A stretch of DNA of 64,000 nucleotides from Pseudoduganella aquatica (GTDB taxonomy: Bacteria > Pseudomonadota > Gammaproteobacteria > Burkholderiales > Burkholderiaceae_D). This document shows, one piece after another, positions 24,198 to 32,111 of the stretch. The first letter of the stretch is position 1, and every line of letters starts with the position of its first letter. The stretch spans positions 62,001 to 126,000 of the forward strand of contig NZ_WWCU01000001.1 in assembly GCF_009857595.1 (NCBI RefSeq). The letters run 5' to 3'. Under the pieces are notes generated by a model that was given only the letters and a program-made list of their open reading frames with translations, was not told the DNA's origin and made no database searches. The position numbers and the translations under genes were made by a program.

Positions 24198-25109
24198 TTA
24201 GCCGTCGTTGAGTAAGTACCCACTCTCAATGCGGGCGCTGCAGGCGCGCACCAGCTGCTTGATGGTCCACTCGGCGGTCTCCTCCGGCGTCTTGCCCAGG
24301 TAGCGCTGGGATGCGGCTGCCACGATGGGCAGCGCGGCGAACATGGCAGGCACCTCGTCCAGCTTCATGCGCTGGCGCTCCAGCAGCAGGAACTTGAGCA
24401 GCACCTTGACGGCGTACTCGGCGTTGCGCACCGGGTTGCCGGACAGGAAATCAAGCCGCGTGCGGGCGCGCTTCAGCGCCGCCGCCACGTCGGTGAACAC
24501 GGCGCCGTGGCCGGGGATGACCACGCGCGCGTCCAGCGTGGCGATCAGGTCCAGCGTGGCGCGCTCCTCGATAAAGCCGGACTCGCCGTCCAGCTCGGGG
24601 AAGATCACGCCGAAGCCGTTCTGCCACAGCGCATCGGCCGAAATCAGTATGCCTTCCTTGGCGCAGAACAGCATCAGCGAATGCACGTCGTGGCCGGGCG
24701 CGCCCAGCACCTGCCATTCCAGGTCGGCCATGGTCAGCTTGTCGCCCGGGGAGAGCGGGCCGTCGGCGCTGAAGCGCTGGCATTGCTGGCCGGTGGCCTT
24801 GAAGCTAAGCTTGTCCTCGTTCCAGTGGCGCACGTGCTCCAGCTCGGACACCGGCACCAGCGTTTCGCTGCCGTAGTGCGCCTGCAGGATGGCGTTGCCG
24901 CCGCAATGGTCGGAATGCATATGGGTGTTGACGATGCGGTCCAGGCGGCGGCCCTTGAGCGCGTGGCGCACCAGGTCCAGCGTTTGCGGCGCGTGGATCA
25001 TATAGCCGCTATCGACCAGCGTGACCTCGTGGCGGCCCAGCATCAGCACATTGTTGGACGAGAGCCAGCCACGTTCAAAGACGTGGATGTTGTCTGGTAA
25101 GGCTTTCAT
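24198..25109 (-). CDS. MBL-fold metallo-hydrolase
   Basis: A 303-residue metallo-beta-lactamase-fold enzyme. The zinc-binding motif H-M-H-S-D-H lies at 63-68, with distal ligands in G-A-P-G-H-D-V, A-D-A-L-W and V-I-P-G-H-G. The C-terminal 80 residues are helical. The family hydrolyses thioesters, lactones or phosphodiesters; the substrate cannot be named here. It is followed after eight bases by the DUF1289 gene, which lies upstream on the same strand. Confidence 0.88.
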   Translation of the reverse strand: MKALPDNIHVFERGWLSSNNVLMLGRHEVTLVDSGYMIHAPQTLDLVRHALKGRRLDRIVNTHMHSDHCGGNAILQAHYGSETLVPVSELEHVRHWNEDKLSFKATGQQCQRFSADGPLSPGDKLTMADLEWQVLGAPGHDVHSLMLFCAKEGILISADALWQNGFGVIFPELDGESGFIEERATLDLIATLDARVVIPGHGAVFTDVAAALKRARTRLDFLSGNPVRNAEYAVKVLLKFLLLERQRMKLDEVPAMFAALPIVAAASQRYLGKTPEETAEWTIKQLVRACSARIESGYLLNDG

Positions 25110-25117
25110 TGTTACGT

Positions 25118-25333
25118 CTATTCAAAATCGATCAGCTGCTCGCGGCGGCGGATTTCGGCCCACACGGTGCGCTTGAAATCGTCGTCGGCGCGCGACCATT
25201 GCACGATTTCATCAATCGTGCGCATGCAGCCCTCGCAATAACCGGTCTCGCGGTTCATTTTGCAAAGGCTGACGCAGGGGGATGGCACCGGGGAGGCCAG
25301 TTCGGGCATGCCGGTGGGATTTTCAATGCTCAT
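25118..25333 (-). CDS. DUF1289 domain-containing protein
   Basis: A 71-residue cysteine-rich protein. S-P-C-V-S-L-C-K and Y-C-E-G-C-M-R-T-I-D-E-I, W-S, are the DUF1289 signature, four cysteines likely to hold zinc or an Fe-S cluster. Members are often called Fe-S oxidoreductase-related proteins; the role is unknown. It is probably cotranscribed with the metallo-hydrolase gene. Confidence 0.88.
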   Translation of the reverse strand: MSIENPTGMPELASPVPSPCVSLCKMNRETGYCEGCMRTIDEIVQWSRADDDFKRTVWAEIRRREQLIDFE

Positions 25334-25364
25334 TGCGCTGTTTTACAGGAAGAATGCGCGCATT

Positions 25365-25736
25365 TTACCGCGCCAGGCGTTCGACCAGTTCAATCCGGTT
25401 GCCGAAAGGGTCAAAGATGGTGGCGCGCAAGGCGCCCGGCACCGGCTCGTCGAAGCCGCCGTCCAGGCCGCGCTGCTTCAGCTCGGCAAGGTAGCCGGCC
25501 AGGTCGTCGACCAGCAGCGCCGGGTGGGCTTTCTTGGCTGGCAGGAAATTACTTTCCCCTCCGATATGGATTTGCTGGTTGCCCGAAGCAAACCAGCAGC
25601 CGCCGCGCACCGCCAGGTTGGCCGGTTTCTGCAGTTCCTGCATGCCCAGCACCTTGCCGTAAAACGCGCGCGCCGTATCTTCCGCGCCAACGGGGATGGC
25701 CACTTGCACGTGGTCGAGTCCGATTATTTTTGCCAT
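25365..25736 (-). CDS. VOC family (glyoxalase/dioxygenase fold) protein
   Basis: A 123-residue protein of the vicinal oxygen chelate superfamily: G-L-D-H-V-Q-V-A-I-P at the N-terminus, A-R-A-F-Y-G-K-V-L-G-M, H-P-A-L-L-V-D-D-L and the C-terminal D-P-F-G-N-R-I-E-L. Possible metal ligands are His9, the internal His and the terminal Glu. It may be a lyase, dioxygenase or resistance protein. The long open frame upstream does not fit the family; ATG 25736 is used. Confidence 0.88.
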   Translation of the reverse strand: MAKIIGLDHVQVAIPVGAEDTARAFYGKVLGMQELQKPANLAVRGGCWFASGNQQIHIGGESNFLPAKKAHPALLVDDLAGYLAELKQRGLDGGFDEPVPGALRATIFDPFGNRIELVERLAR

Positions 25737-25789
25737 GGTTTTACCTATGAGAACAGGCCTCCACCATACTCCAAGCGCAAAGAAAGCGC

Positions 25790-25817
25790 TTGTCCTTGCC
25801 GAATTCGTCCCTATACT
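25790..25817 (+). promoter_or_regulatory. Promoter of the CopG-type regulator/esterase genes
   Basis: TTGTCC (25790-25795) and a strong TATACT -10 box (25812-25817) separated by 16 bp, 25-34 bp before the two candidate start codons. The operator-like inverted repeat starts at the last base of the -10. Confidence 0.55.
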
Positions 25818-25836
25818 ACCATCCATACGGATGGTA
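25817..25836. promoter_or_regulatory. Candidate operator, perfect inverted repeat over the transcription start
   Basis: TACCATCC-ATAC-GGATGGTA: perfect 8-bp arms with a 4-bp spacer. It directly follows the -10 box and would cover the +1 position, five to fifteen bases before the regulator's start codon. This suits autorepression by the ribbon-helix-helix protein encoded next. Upstream sequence at 25763-25768 (ACCATA) repeats part of a half-site. Confidence 0.55.
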
Positions 25837-25850
25837 TATGGATGGAGACA

Positions 25851-26267
25851 ATGACTACACAACAAGAACTGAGACTGAAAACGAGCGAGTCGGAAAAGAT
25901 CACGATCAACCTGGGGCCTATCGACCTCGGGCAGATCGATTTGCTGGTGCAGGAGGGCTTTTACGCCAACCGCACCGATCTGATCCGCACCGCAATCCGC
26001 AACCAGCTGGCGCAGCATGCCGACGTGGTGAAACAGACCGTGGCGCGCAAAAGCCTGGTGCTGGGGATGCAGCATTACACCCGGCAAGACCTGGAGCAGT
26101 TGCAGGCGGCCGGCGAACGCTTGCGTATCCATGTGCTGGGACTGGCGAGCATCGCCAATGACGTGTCGGTGGAACTGGCGCTGGCGACCATAGAATCCAT
26201 CTTCGTGCTGGGTGCTTTGCACGCCAGCGCCGTATTGAAAACCGCGCTTGCAGGGCGCATACATTAG
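25851..26267 (+). CDS. CopG/ribbon-helix-helix transcriptional regulator
   Basis: A 138-residue regulator. The segment I-T-I-N-L-G-P-I-D-L-G-Q-I-D-L-L-V-Q-E-G-F-Y-A-N-R-T-D-L-I-R-T-A-I matches the ribbon-helix-helix of CopG/ParD-like proteins, followed by an all-helical C-terminal domain for oligomerisation or sensing. There is no His/Cys nickel cluster as in NikR. Two in-frame ATGs (25842 and 25851) are possible; 25851 was chosen. The PHA-depolymerase-type esterase gene begins 28 bp downstream on the same strand and is the probable target. Confidence 0.8.
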   Translation: MTTQQELRLKTSESEKITINLGPIDLGQIDLLVQEGFYANRTDLIRTAIRNQLAQHADVVKQTVARKSLVLGMQHYTRQDLEQLQAAGERLRIHVLGLASIANDVSVELALATIESIFVLGALHASAVLKTALAGRIH

Positions 26268-26295
26268 CGTGCAGTCGGCGCTTGAGGGGCAGGAC

Positions 26296-27666
26296 ATGAA
26301 ATTGAATCACAAGCTATTCAGCCAGATGCGAGCGGCGACGCAAAATTTGTTGGCCAAGGGACCGGCTGCGGCCACCGCGGCGATCCAGCAGGCGCTGGCC
26401 GGCCTGCATCTGGGAGGCCGCCCGCAGCCGCACGCCGCTCCCGGCATGCCGCCGGAAGCGCCGCCGATGCGGGACATCAATCCGCCACCCGGCGCCGCGC
26501 CGCGCACCGCCACGGCGCCGCAGCCGGAAGCGGAAGCTTTCAGGGAAGCGCCGCGCGCGGCACGTGCACAACATGCACAAAAAGCACCAGACGCACCGGA
26601 TGCCTCCGCCGCTCCGGATACGCCGCAGGCGCCGCCCAGCGCGCAAGCCTTCGTGGAGGACCTGCTGGGTCAGCTGGGCATCCAGGCCGGCAAGCTGCCG
26701 GCGGGGCTGGATCTCGGCAAATTCGAGATGCCGCATTTCGACATGCCGGACCTTGGCGGCGTGCCCGGCATGCCGGGCAAAAGCAAGCAGGCGCCGGTGC
26801 CGGAAGGCGCGCAGTTCGTCAGCGGCAGCTACACCAACCACGCCGGCACGCGCAGCTACAAGCTGTACATTCCGAGCAGCTACCACGGCCAGGCCATGCC
26901 GCTGCTGGTGATGCTGCACGGCTGCACGCAGGATCCGGACGATTTCGCGGCGGGCACGCAAATGAACGCGGTGGCCGAAGAGAAGCAATGCTTCGTGGTC
27001 TATCCGGCGCAATCGCAGCAGGCCAACAACCACAAGTGCTGGAACTGGTTCAATGCGCTCGACCAGCAGCGTGGCCAGGGCGAGCCGTCCATCATCGCGG
27101 GCATTGCGCAGCAGGTGATCGCGGAGCATCCGGTCGATGAACGCCAGGTGTATGTGGCAGGGCTGTCGGCGGGCGGCGCCATGGCTGTGATTGTCGGCAC
27201 GCTGTATCCGGATCTGTTCGCGGCGGTGGGCGTGCATTCGGGCTTGCCGTATGCGTCGGCACAGGATCTGCCGTCGGCGCTGAGCGCCATGAAGCGCGGC
27301 GCTTCCGGCAATGTGGCGAAGGCCCCGCACACAGAGGGAGCCAGCCCGCCGATTATCGTGTTCCACGGCGACCAGGACCACACGGTGCATCCGCGCAACG
27401 GGGAGCAGGTGATCGAGCAGAAGCTGCGCGCGCACGGCGCCACGCAGGCCAGGGCGGAAGCCGATGCGGGCAGCGTGCCGAATGGGCACCGCTACACCGT
27501 CACCACGCACCGCCACGAGGACGGCACGCCGCTGGGCGAGCATTGGGTGGTGCATGGCGCGGGACACGCGTGGTCGGGCGGCAGCGCGGCGGGCAGTTAT
27601 ACCGACGGCAAGGGGCCGGATGCGAGCAGGGAGATGATGCGCTTCTTCCGCACCGTGGCGGGTTAG
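26296..27666 (+). CDS. PHB depolymerase-family esterase (short-chain-length PHA depolymerase type)
   Basis: A 456-residue esterase. Residues 1-180 are a Pro/Ala-rich region with no signal peptide, then the alpha/beta-hydrolase domain: S-Y-K-L-Y-I-P-S, oxyanion segment M-L-H-G-C-T-Q-D, lipase box G-L-S-A-G-G with Ser291, an Asp in F-H-G-D-Q-D and His in G-A-G-H-A-W-S-G-G. This matches the COG3509 type of poly(3-hydroxybutyrate) depolymerase and feruloyl-esterase relatives. The lack of a signal suggests action on intracellular granules, or export by an unrecognised route. The N-terminal low-complexity region could bind granule surfaces (inference). Confidence 0.9.
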   Translation: MKLNHKLFSQMRAATQNLLAKGPAAATAAIQQALAGLHLGGRPQPHAAPGMPPEAPPMRDINPPPGAAPRTATAPQPEAEAFREAPRAARAQHAQKAPDAPDASAAPDTPQAPPSAQAFVEDLLGQLGIQAGKLPAGLDLGKFEMPHFDMPDLGGVPGMPGKSKQAPVPEGAQFVSGSYTNHAGTRSYKLYIPSSYHGQAMPLLVMLHGCTQDPDDFAAGTQMNAVAEEKQCFVVYPAQSQQANNHKCWNWFNALDQQRGQGEPSIIAGIAQQVIAEHPVDERQVYVAGLSAGGAMAVIVGTLYPDLFAAVGVHSGLPYASAQDLPSALSAMKRGASGNVAKAPHTEGASPPIIVFHGDQDHTVHPRNGEQVIEQKLRAHGATQARAEADAGSVPNGHRYTVTTHRHEDGTPLGEHWVVHGAGHAWSGGSAAGSYTDGKGPDASREMMRFFRTVAG

Positions 27667-27673
27667 GTTTTTT

Positions 27674-27871
27674 TCAGGGCGCCGATGCAGGGCGCTCGCG
27701 CTCGGCGATGTGCTGCTTGAGGCAGGCCGGGCACCAGCAGGTGAGGTCGGTGGCGGGGCCGGGCACGGGGACGGCGGGGGGCATGGCGGTGCACCAGCAC
27801 GGGCCGCCGTCGCCTTCGCCTGGGATCATGGCGCAGCTGAACTCCGCGCCGCAGCGCTTGCACACGCTCAT
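27674..27871 (-). CDS. Cysteine-rich CWC family protein
   Basis: A 65-residue protein with seven cysteines: C-K-R-C-G-A-E-F-S-C, C-W-C and C-W-C-P-A-C-L. This is the CWC-type Cys-rich protein, expected to bind zinc or other metals. Its ATG overlaps the stop of the zf-HC2 gene (ATGA), so it is part of the sigma/anti-sigma unit. No function is known. Confidence 0.85.
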   Translation of the reverse strand: MSVCKRCGAEFSCAMIPGEGDGGPCWCTAMPPAVPVPGPATDLTCWCPACLKQHIAERERPASAP

Positions 27872-28059
27872 GGCTCGTCGCCCGGGAAGACGCGCATGGC
27901 TTTGCGCAAGGTGTCCATCTGGTTATTGAAGCGCGTGCAGGCGCCGCACACCATCAGGTGCAAACGCATGCGGGTGCGCTCGGCCAGCGACAACTCGCGG
28001 TCCATGCCTTCTGAAACAAGGCGGTGCACTTCTTTGCAGGTTGGTTTCAAGCCGCTCAT
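27868..28059 (-). CDS. zf-HC2 domain anti-sigma factor-like protein
   Basis: A 63-residue protein with the anti-sigma zinc-binding pattern: C8, then H34-x3-C38-x2-C41 (H-L-M-V-C-G-A-C) in a helical ZAS-like domain. Unlike ChrR or RsrA there is no extra C-terminal domain and no membrane helix, so it would be a minimal cytosolic anti-sigma factor. It lies 18 bp downstream of the ECF sigma gene and overlaps the CWC gene. Confidence 0.85.
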   Translation of the reverse strand: MSGLKPTCKEVHRLVSEGMDRELSLAERTRMRLHLMVCGACTRFNNQMDTLRKAMRVFPGDEP

Positions 28060-28077
28060 AATCTTCTTCCTCTGCCT

Positions 28078-28647
28078 TTATCCGCGTGCGCCGAACCAGT
28101 TCAGGTCCAGGCATTCGCGCAGGCGCAAACGCGCGCGGTACAGCAGCACCCAGGCATTAGCCGAAGTAATCGCCAATTCCTTACAAATTTCTTCCGTCTC
28201 CAGCTCCAGCCATTCGCGCATCATGAACACGCGCGCGTTCTTGGCGGGCAGTTTTTCCAGGCACAGCTCCAGCACCTTGAAGAAATCCTTCTGCTCCAGC
28301 GTGCGGTCCGGGTCGCCCCACTGGCGCGGCATGTCCACGGTGTGGCCGTCGGCCGCGAACAGCGCGTCGATGGCGTCGTCCTCGGACTGGTCGCCGACGG
28401 TGTCGATCTGGCGCTCGCGGGTGGCGGCGCGCAGATTGTCGATGATTTTGTACTTCAGAATCCCGGTCACATAGGTGCGCAGCGAGGACTGGCCCTGGAA
28501 ACGCTCGGGCTGTTCCAGCACGGCGATCAGGGTGTCCTGCACCGCGTCCTGCGCCAGGGCGTCATTCCGCAATTGCAATGATGCGAATCGGACAAGCTGC
28601 GGCCGCATGGCCTCAAGCTGGCTGTGGAGGGATGGCGAGGTAGGCAT
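28078..28647 (-). CDS. ECF RNA polymerase sigma factor
   Basis: A 189-residue sigma-70 family protein. Region 2 is at about 15-80 (A-L-A-Q-D-A-V-Q-D-T-L-I-A-V, S-S-L-R-T-Y-V-T-G-I-L-K-Y-K-I-I-D) and region 4 at about 125-185 (L-P-A-K-N-A-R-V-F-M-M-R-E, T-E-E-I-C-K-E-L, Y-R-A-R-L-R-L-R-E-C-L). The ORF extends 29 codons upstream, but those residues do not fit region 2; ATG 28647 was chosen. The target promoter is unknown; the partner zf-HC2 protein probably senses redox or metal state. Confidence 0.9.
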   Translation of the reverse strand: MPTSPSLHSQLEAMRPQLVRFASLQLRNDALAQDAVQDTLIAVLEQPERFQGQSSLRTYVTGILKYKIIDNLRAATRERQIDTVGDQSEDDAIDALFAADGHTVDMPRQWGDPDRTLEQKDFFKVLELCLEKLPAKNARVFMMREWLELETEEICKELAITSANAWVLLYRARLRLRECLDLNWFGARG

Positions 28648-28759
28648 ATCCGGCGAGCCTAGCGGAACATCCCGGAAATTACAACCGCAAAAAGCCCTAT
28701 AATGCGTGCTGGAAGCCAGCCTTTGACTTAACATCGCTCACCTTTTTACCGGATTCGCC

Positions 28760-29686
28760 ATGACCCAACTCACCAATTTGACCCTGGCCGTACCTTCTGA
28801 TGACCTGACCGCGGTGTCCCCCGCGATCAAGGCGCAGATTCTGGCCGAGGCGCTGCCCTACATCCGCAATTTCCATGGCAAGACCATCGTCATCAAATAC
28901 GGCGGCAACGCCATGACCGACGAGCGCCTGAAACATGGCTTCGCGCGCGATGTGATTTTGCTGAAACTGGTGGGCATGAATCCGGTGGTGGTGCACGGCG
29001 GCGGTCCGCAGATCGACAACGCGCTGAAGAAAATTGGCAAGCAGGGCACCTTCGTGCAGGGCATGCGCATCACCGACGAAGAGACCATGGAAGTGGTGGA
29101 GTGGGTGCTGGGCGGCGAAGTGCAGCAGGATATCGTGATGCTGATTAATCACTACGGCGGCCAGGCAGTGGGCCTGACCGGCAAGGACGGCGGCTTGATC
29201 CGCGCGCGCAAAATGGCGATGCCGGACCGCGAGAACCCGGGCCAGTTCCTGGACATCGGCTTCGTCGGCGAGATCGACGCGATCAACCCGGCCGTGGTGA
29301 AAGCGCTGCAGGACGACGCCTTCATTCCGATTATTTCGCCTATCGGTTTCGGCCAGGACGGCCAGGCCTACAACATCAACGCGGACGTGGTGGCGGGCAA
29401 GATCGCGGAAATCCTGAAAGCCGAAAAGCTGATCATGATGACCAATATCGCCGGCGTGCAGGACAAGACCGGCAACCTGGTCACCGACCTGTCTGCGCGC
29501 GAGATCGACGAGATGTTCGCCGACGGCACCATTTCGGGCGGCATGCTGCCTAAAATTTCGTCAGCGCTGGACGCGGCGAAATCCGGCGTCAACACCGTTC
29601 ACATCATCGACGGCCGAATTGAGCATTCTTTGTTGCTGGAAGTCTTGACGGAACAGGCTTTTGGCACTATGATCCGGTCTCACTAA
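28760..29686 (+). CDS. argB: Acetylglutamate kinase
   Basis: Second step of arginine biosynthesis: phosphorylates N-acetyl-L-glutamate with ATP; cytoplasmic. The 308 residues have the amino-acid kinase fold: V-I-K-Y-G-G-N-A-M near residue 47, [28 protein letters not shown], and I-S-G-G-M-L-P-K near the C-terminus. An N-terminal extension of about 25 residues, as in arginine-inhibited hexameric enzymes (N-terminal helix), suggests feedback inhibition by arginine. It diverges from the ECF sigma gene. Confidence 0.97.
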   Translation: MTQLTNLTLAVPSDDLTAVSPAIKAQILAEALPYIRNFHGKTIVIKYGGNAMTDERLKHGFARDVILLKLVGMNPVVVHGGGPQIDNALKKIGKQGTFVQGMRITDEETMEVVEWVLGGEVQQDIVMLINHYGGQAVGLTGKDGGLIRARKMAMPDRENPGQFLDIGFVGEIDAINPAVVKALQDDAFIPIISPIGFGQDGQAYNINADVVAGKIAEILKAEKLIMMTNIAGVQDKTGNLVTDLSAREIDEMFADGTISGGMLPKISSALDAAKSGVNTVHIIDGRIEHSLLLEVLTEQAFGTMIRSH

Positions 29687-29692
29687 ATGTTT

Positions 29693-29720
29693 GGCGGTGC
29701 TAAAGACCACTTGCACCGCC
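29693..29720 (+). terminator. Inverted repeat between argB and tRNA-Thr
   Basis: GGCGGTGC and GCACCGCC are perfect 8-bp arms separated by 12 nt, starting six bases after the argB stop. There is no T-tract, so it may stop argB transcription only weakly or mark an RNA processing site ahead of the tRNA, which begins nine bases later. Confidence 0.45.
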
Positions 29721-29729
29721 GATGTGTAT

Positions 29730-29804
<75 letters not shown>

Positions 29805-29838
29805 TCCTTCCTGCAGTACCCTCCAGCAGCACCCTTCC

Positions 29839-30741
29839 CTAGTAAATACGCTCCACCGCAACGCCGCGCTGCTTCAGCAATTCCGGTACGCTATTCGTCC
29901 CCACCAGATGCAGCACGCCGATCGCCACCAGGCTGTTTTTTTCGCGCGCCAGCAGTTTCACGATATTGTCCGCCAGTGCGGGATTGCGCCCGTCCAGCAG
30001 CACCTGCTGCACGAAGCGGCCCGAGAAGGTGCCGTCATCGGCCGCCTTGCGCGCCAGCGCTTCCAGCGCAGCCGCATCCGCCTTGCGCCACGCGTCGGTG
30101 ATTTCGCGCGCCTGCGCGGCCTGCTCCTGGTCCTCGATGGCGGCGATGCCTTCCTGCAGGAACAGCGCCTGCTCGGCCGCGCTCATGCCGCTGAACAGCG
30201 CCATCTGGCCTCCCACCGATTCCAGCTCCAGCACCGGCAGCTTGCGCTCGCGCGCCTGCTGCGACAGCCAGGAATCCACCGCCAGGCTGGCCTGGTAGCC
30301 CTGGGCGGCGAATTCGCTGACGGTGAGCAGGCTGGCCAGCATCCACGGCTTCATGGCCGCCACGGCGCCGTCGTCGATGGCGTAGCGGCGCAGCAAGCGC
30401 GCCAGGCGCTGCCGGTATTCCACCGGCAACTCGGCCGAGGCGGGGCCGCCTCCGCGCGCATACATGCCGTGCTCGCGCACCGCCTGCACGATTTTCGCCG
30501 GGTCGCCCAGCGGGTCCACTTCCAGCGCCAGCACGGTGGCGCGCTGCAAGGCCTGCATGACGCGCGGCTCCAGCGGATAAAAATCGGCGGCGCCGACATG
30601 GATGGTGCCAAACAGATAAGCTGTATGCCCACCCTGCTCCAGCTTGAACAGCGCGCCGCGGTCGACGGCGGTCCCGGCCTGGGCTGCGCCGGGCAGCAGC
30701 AAGAACAGACTGCAAAACATCACTATAATTTGGCGTCGCAT
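29839..30741 (-). CDS. TraB/GumN family secreted protein
   Basis: A 300-residue protein with a signal peptide (M-R-R-Q-I-I-V-M-F, cleavage near A-Q-A). The mature part fits TraB/GumN: L-F-G-T-I-H-V-G (metal-site GxxH), L-A-L-E-V-D-P, E-L-E-S-V-G-G-Q, and V-A-I-G-V-L-H-L-V-G near the C-terminus. Members are thought to be metalloproteases (Tiki-like) in the periplasm. The start has AAGGAAA upstream. It diverges from the pyrimidine nucleotidase with 24 bp between start codons, while its frame is open far upstream as a shadow of that gene. Confidence 0.88.
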   Translation of the reverse strand: MRRQIIVMFCSLFLLLPGAAQAGTAVDRGALFKLEQGGHTAYLFGTIHVGAADFYPLEPRVMQALQRATVLALEVDPLGDPAKIVQAVREHGMYARGGGPASAELPVEYRQRLARLLRRYAIDDGAVAAMKPWMLASLLTVSEFAAQGYQASLAVDSWLSQQARERKLPVLELESVGGQMALFSGMSAAEQALFLQEGIAAIEDQEQAAQAREITDAWRKADAAALEALARKAADDGTFSGRFVQQVLLDGRNPALADNIVKLLAREKNSLVAIGVLHLVGTNSVPELLKQRGVAVERIY

Positions 30742-30765
30742 GTTTTCCTTTTGACTGAAGCTGCC

Positions 30766-31497
30766 GTGAATAATAAACCCTCCGCCCGCGCGCCTGTCTG
30801 GCTGTTTGATCTGGACAATACGCTGCACAACGCCTCGCATGCCATCTTTCCGGCCATTACCGCGAATATGAACGCCTATATTGCGCGCGTGCTGGGCCAG
30901 GAAGGCGTGCCCGCCGGAGCGGACGCGGTGAACGCGGCGCGCAAGCTGTACTGGCAGCGCTACGGCGCCACGCTGCTGGGCCTGGTGAAGCACCACGGCG
31001 TACGCTCCGAGCATTTCCTGCACGAGACCCACAGCATGCCCAACCTGGCGCAGATGATACGGGCCGAAAAAGGCCTGGGCCGCTTGCTGCGCGCCCTGCC
31101 CGGCCGCAAGGTCCTGCTCACCAATGCGCCGCACCGCTACTCCACCATGGTGCTGCGGCATATGGGCTTGCACCGCCACTTCTCGCACCACATCGCCATC
31201 GAGTCGATGCGCATCCACCGCCAGCTGCGGCCCAAGCCTTCCAAGCTCATGCTGCGCAAGCTGATGCGCAAGCAGGGCGTGACGCCGGGGCGCTGCATCC
31301 TGGTGGAGGACACGCTGGCCAATCTGCGCACCGCGCACGGCATGGGCATGCGCACCGCCTGGGTGACGCAGTACCTGAAAGTGGCCGATCCCATCGGCGC
31401 GGCCCATGTGCCGAAAAGACTAATTCGCCCCGCTTGGGTCGATGTCAAAGTAAAATCTGTCCGGCATCTGCCAGCGCGCCTGTCCCGGCTGCGCTGA
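30766..31497 (+). CDS. Pyrimidine 5'-nucleotidase (HAD superfamily)
   Basis: A 243-residue HAD-fold phosphatase: motif I D-L-D-N-T-L near residue 15, motif II L-L-T-N-A-P, a Lys in R-P-K-P-S-K, motif III V-E-D-T-L-A-N-L. The architecture (short cap, SDT1-like) is that of pyrimidine nucleotidases that dephosphorylate UMP/CMP and toxic analogues. The basic C-terminal tail (K-V-K-S-V-R-H-L-P) is unusual. GTG 30766 is used; a TTG at 30751 is in frame. The gene is followed by slmA, a conserved arrangement in Oxalobacteraceae. Confidence 0.85.
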   Translation: MNNKPSARAPVWLFDLDNTLHNASHAIFPAITANMNAYIARVLGQEGVPAGADAVNAARKLYWQRYGATLLGLVKHHGVRSEHFLHETHSMPNLAQMIRAEKGLGRLLRALPGRKVLLTNAPHRYSTMVLRHMGLHRHFSHHIAIESMRIHRQLRPKPSKLMLRKLMRKQGVTPGRCILVEDTLANLRTAHGMGMRTAWVTQYLKVADPIGAAHVPKRLIRPAWVDVKVKSVRHLPARLSRLR

Positions 31498-31527
31498 GTT
31501 TCTTTTTCATCCACACGTCGAGATCCC

Positions 31528-32103
31528 ATGGCAAGCACACCGCCAGGCCAACGCAGGCAACAAATTCTGGAAGCTCTGGCCGAGATGCTGGAACAGCCCA
31601 AAGGCGACAAGATCACCACCGCCGCGCTGGCCCGCAAGCTGGAGTTTTCCGAAGCGGCCCTGTACCGCCATTTCGCCAGCAAGGCGCAGATGTTCGAGGG
31701 CCTGATCGAGTTCATCGAGACCACCGTGTTCGGCCTGATCAACCAGATCGCCGAGCGCGAGGAAGACGGCCTGGCCCAGACGCGCGGCATCGTCGGCATG
31801 CTGCTGCAGTTCGCCAGCAGCAATCCGGGCATGACGCGGGTGCTGATCGGCGACGCGCTGGTGAACGAGGACGAGCGCCTGCAACAGCGCATGAACCAGT
31901 TCTACGACCGCGTGGAGCTGGCGCTCAAGCAGGCCTTGCGCCAGGCCGCCAGCACCGGCCACGGCCACGAGGCGGACGTGGCGCCGCGCGCCGCCATGCT
32001 GGTAAGCTATGTGGCGGGCCGCTGGCACCGCTACGCCAAGAGCGGCTTCAAGCTGAACCCCGCGCAGGACGCGGCGATCCAGATCGCCCTGCTGTTGAAC
32101 TGA
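31528..32103 (+). CDS. slmA: Nucleoid occlusion factor SlmA
   Basis: A 191-residue TetR-fold DNA-binding protein. SlmA binds chromosomal sites away from the terminus and blocks FtsZ ring assembly over the nucleoid. N-terminal HTH: Q-Q-I-L-E-A-L-A-E-M-L, I-T-T-A-A-L-A-R-K-L-E-F-S-E-A-A-L-Y-R-H-F. The rest is helical with G-L-I-E-F-I-E-T-T-V-F-G-L-I typical of SlmA. It follows the nucleotidase gene by 30 bp. The protein ends at L-L-L-N, eight bases before the pabBC start. Confidence 0.93.
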   Translation: MASTPPGQRRQQILEALAEMLEQPKGDKITTAALARKLEFSEAALYRHFASKAQMFEGLIEFIETTVFGLINQIAEREEDGLAQTRGIVGMLLQFASSNPGMTRVLIGDALVNEDERLQQRMNQFYDRVELALKQALRQAASTGHGHEADVAPRAAMLVSYVAGRWHRYAKSGFKLNPAQDAAIQIALLLN

Positions 32104-32111
32104 ACCAGGCC

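Noticed and set aside
25260..25850. Long upstream extension of the CopG-type regulator frame
   Set aside because: It is antisense to the VOC-family gene and includes the promoter and operator; the ribbon-helix-helix starts after ATG 25851.
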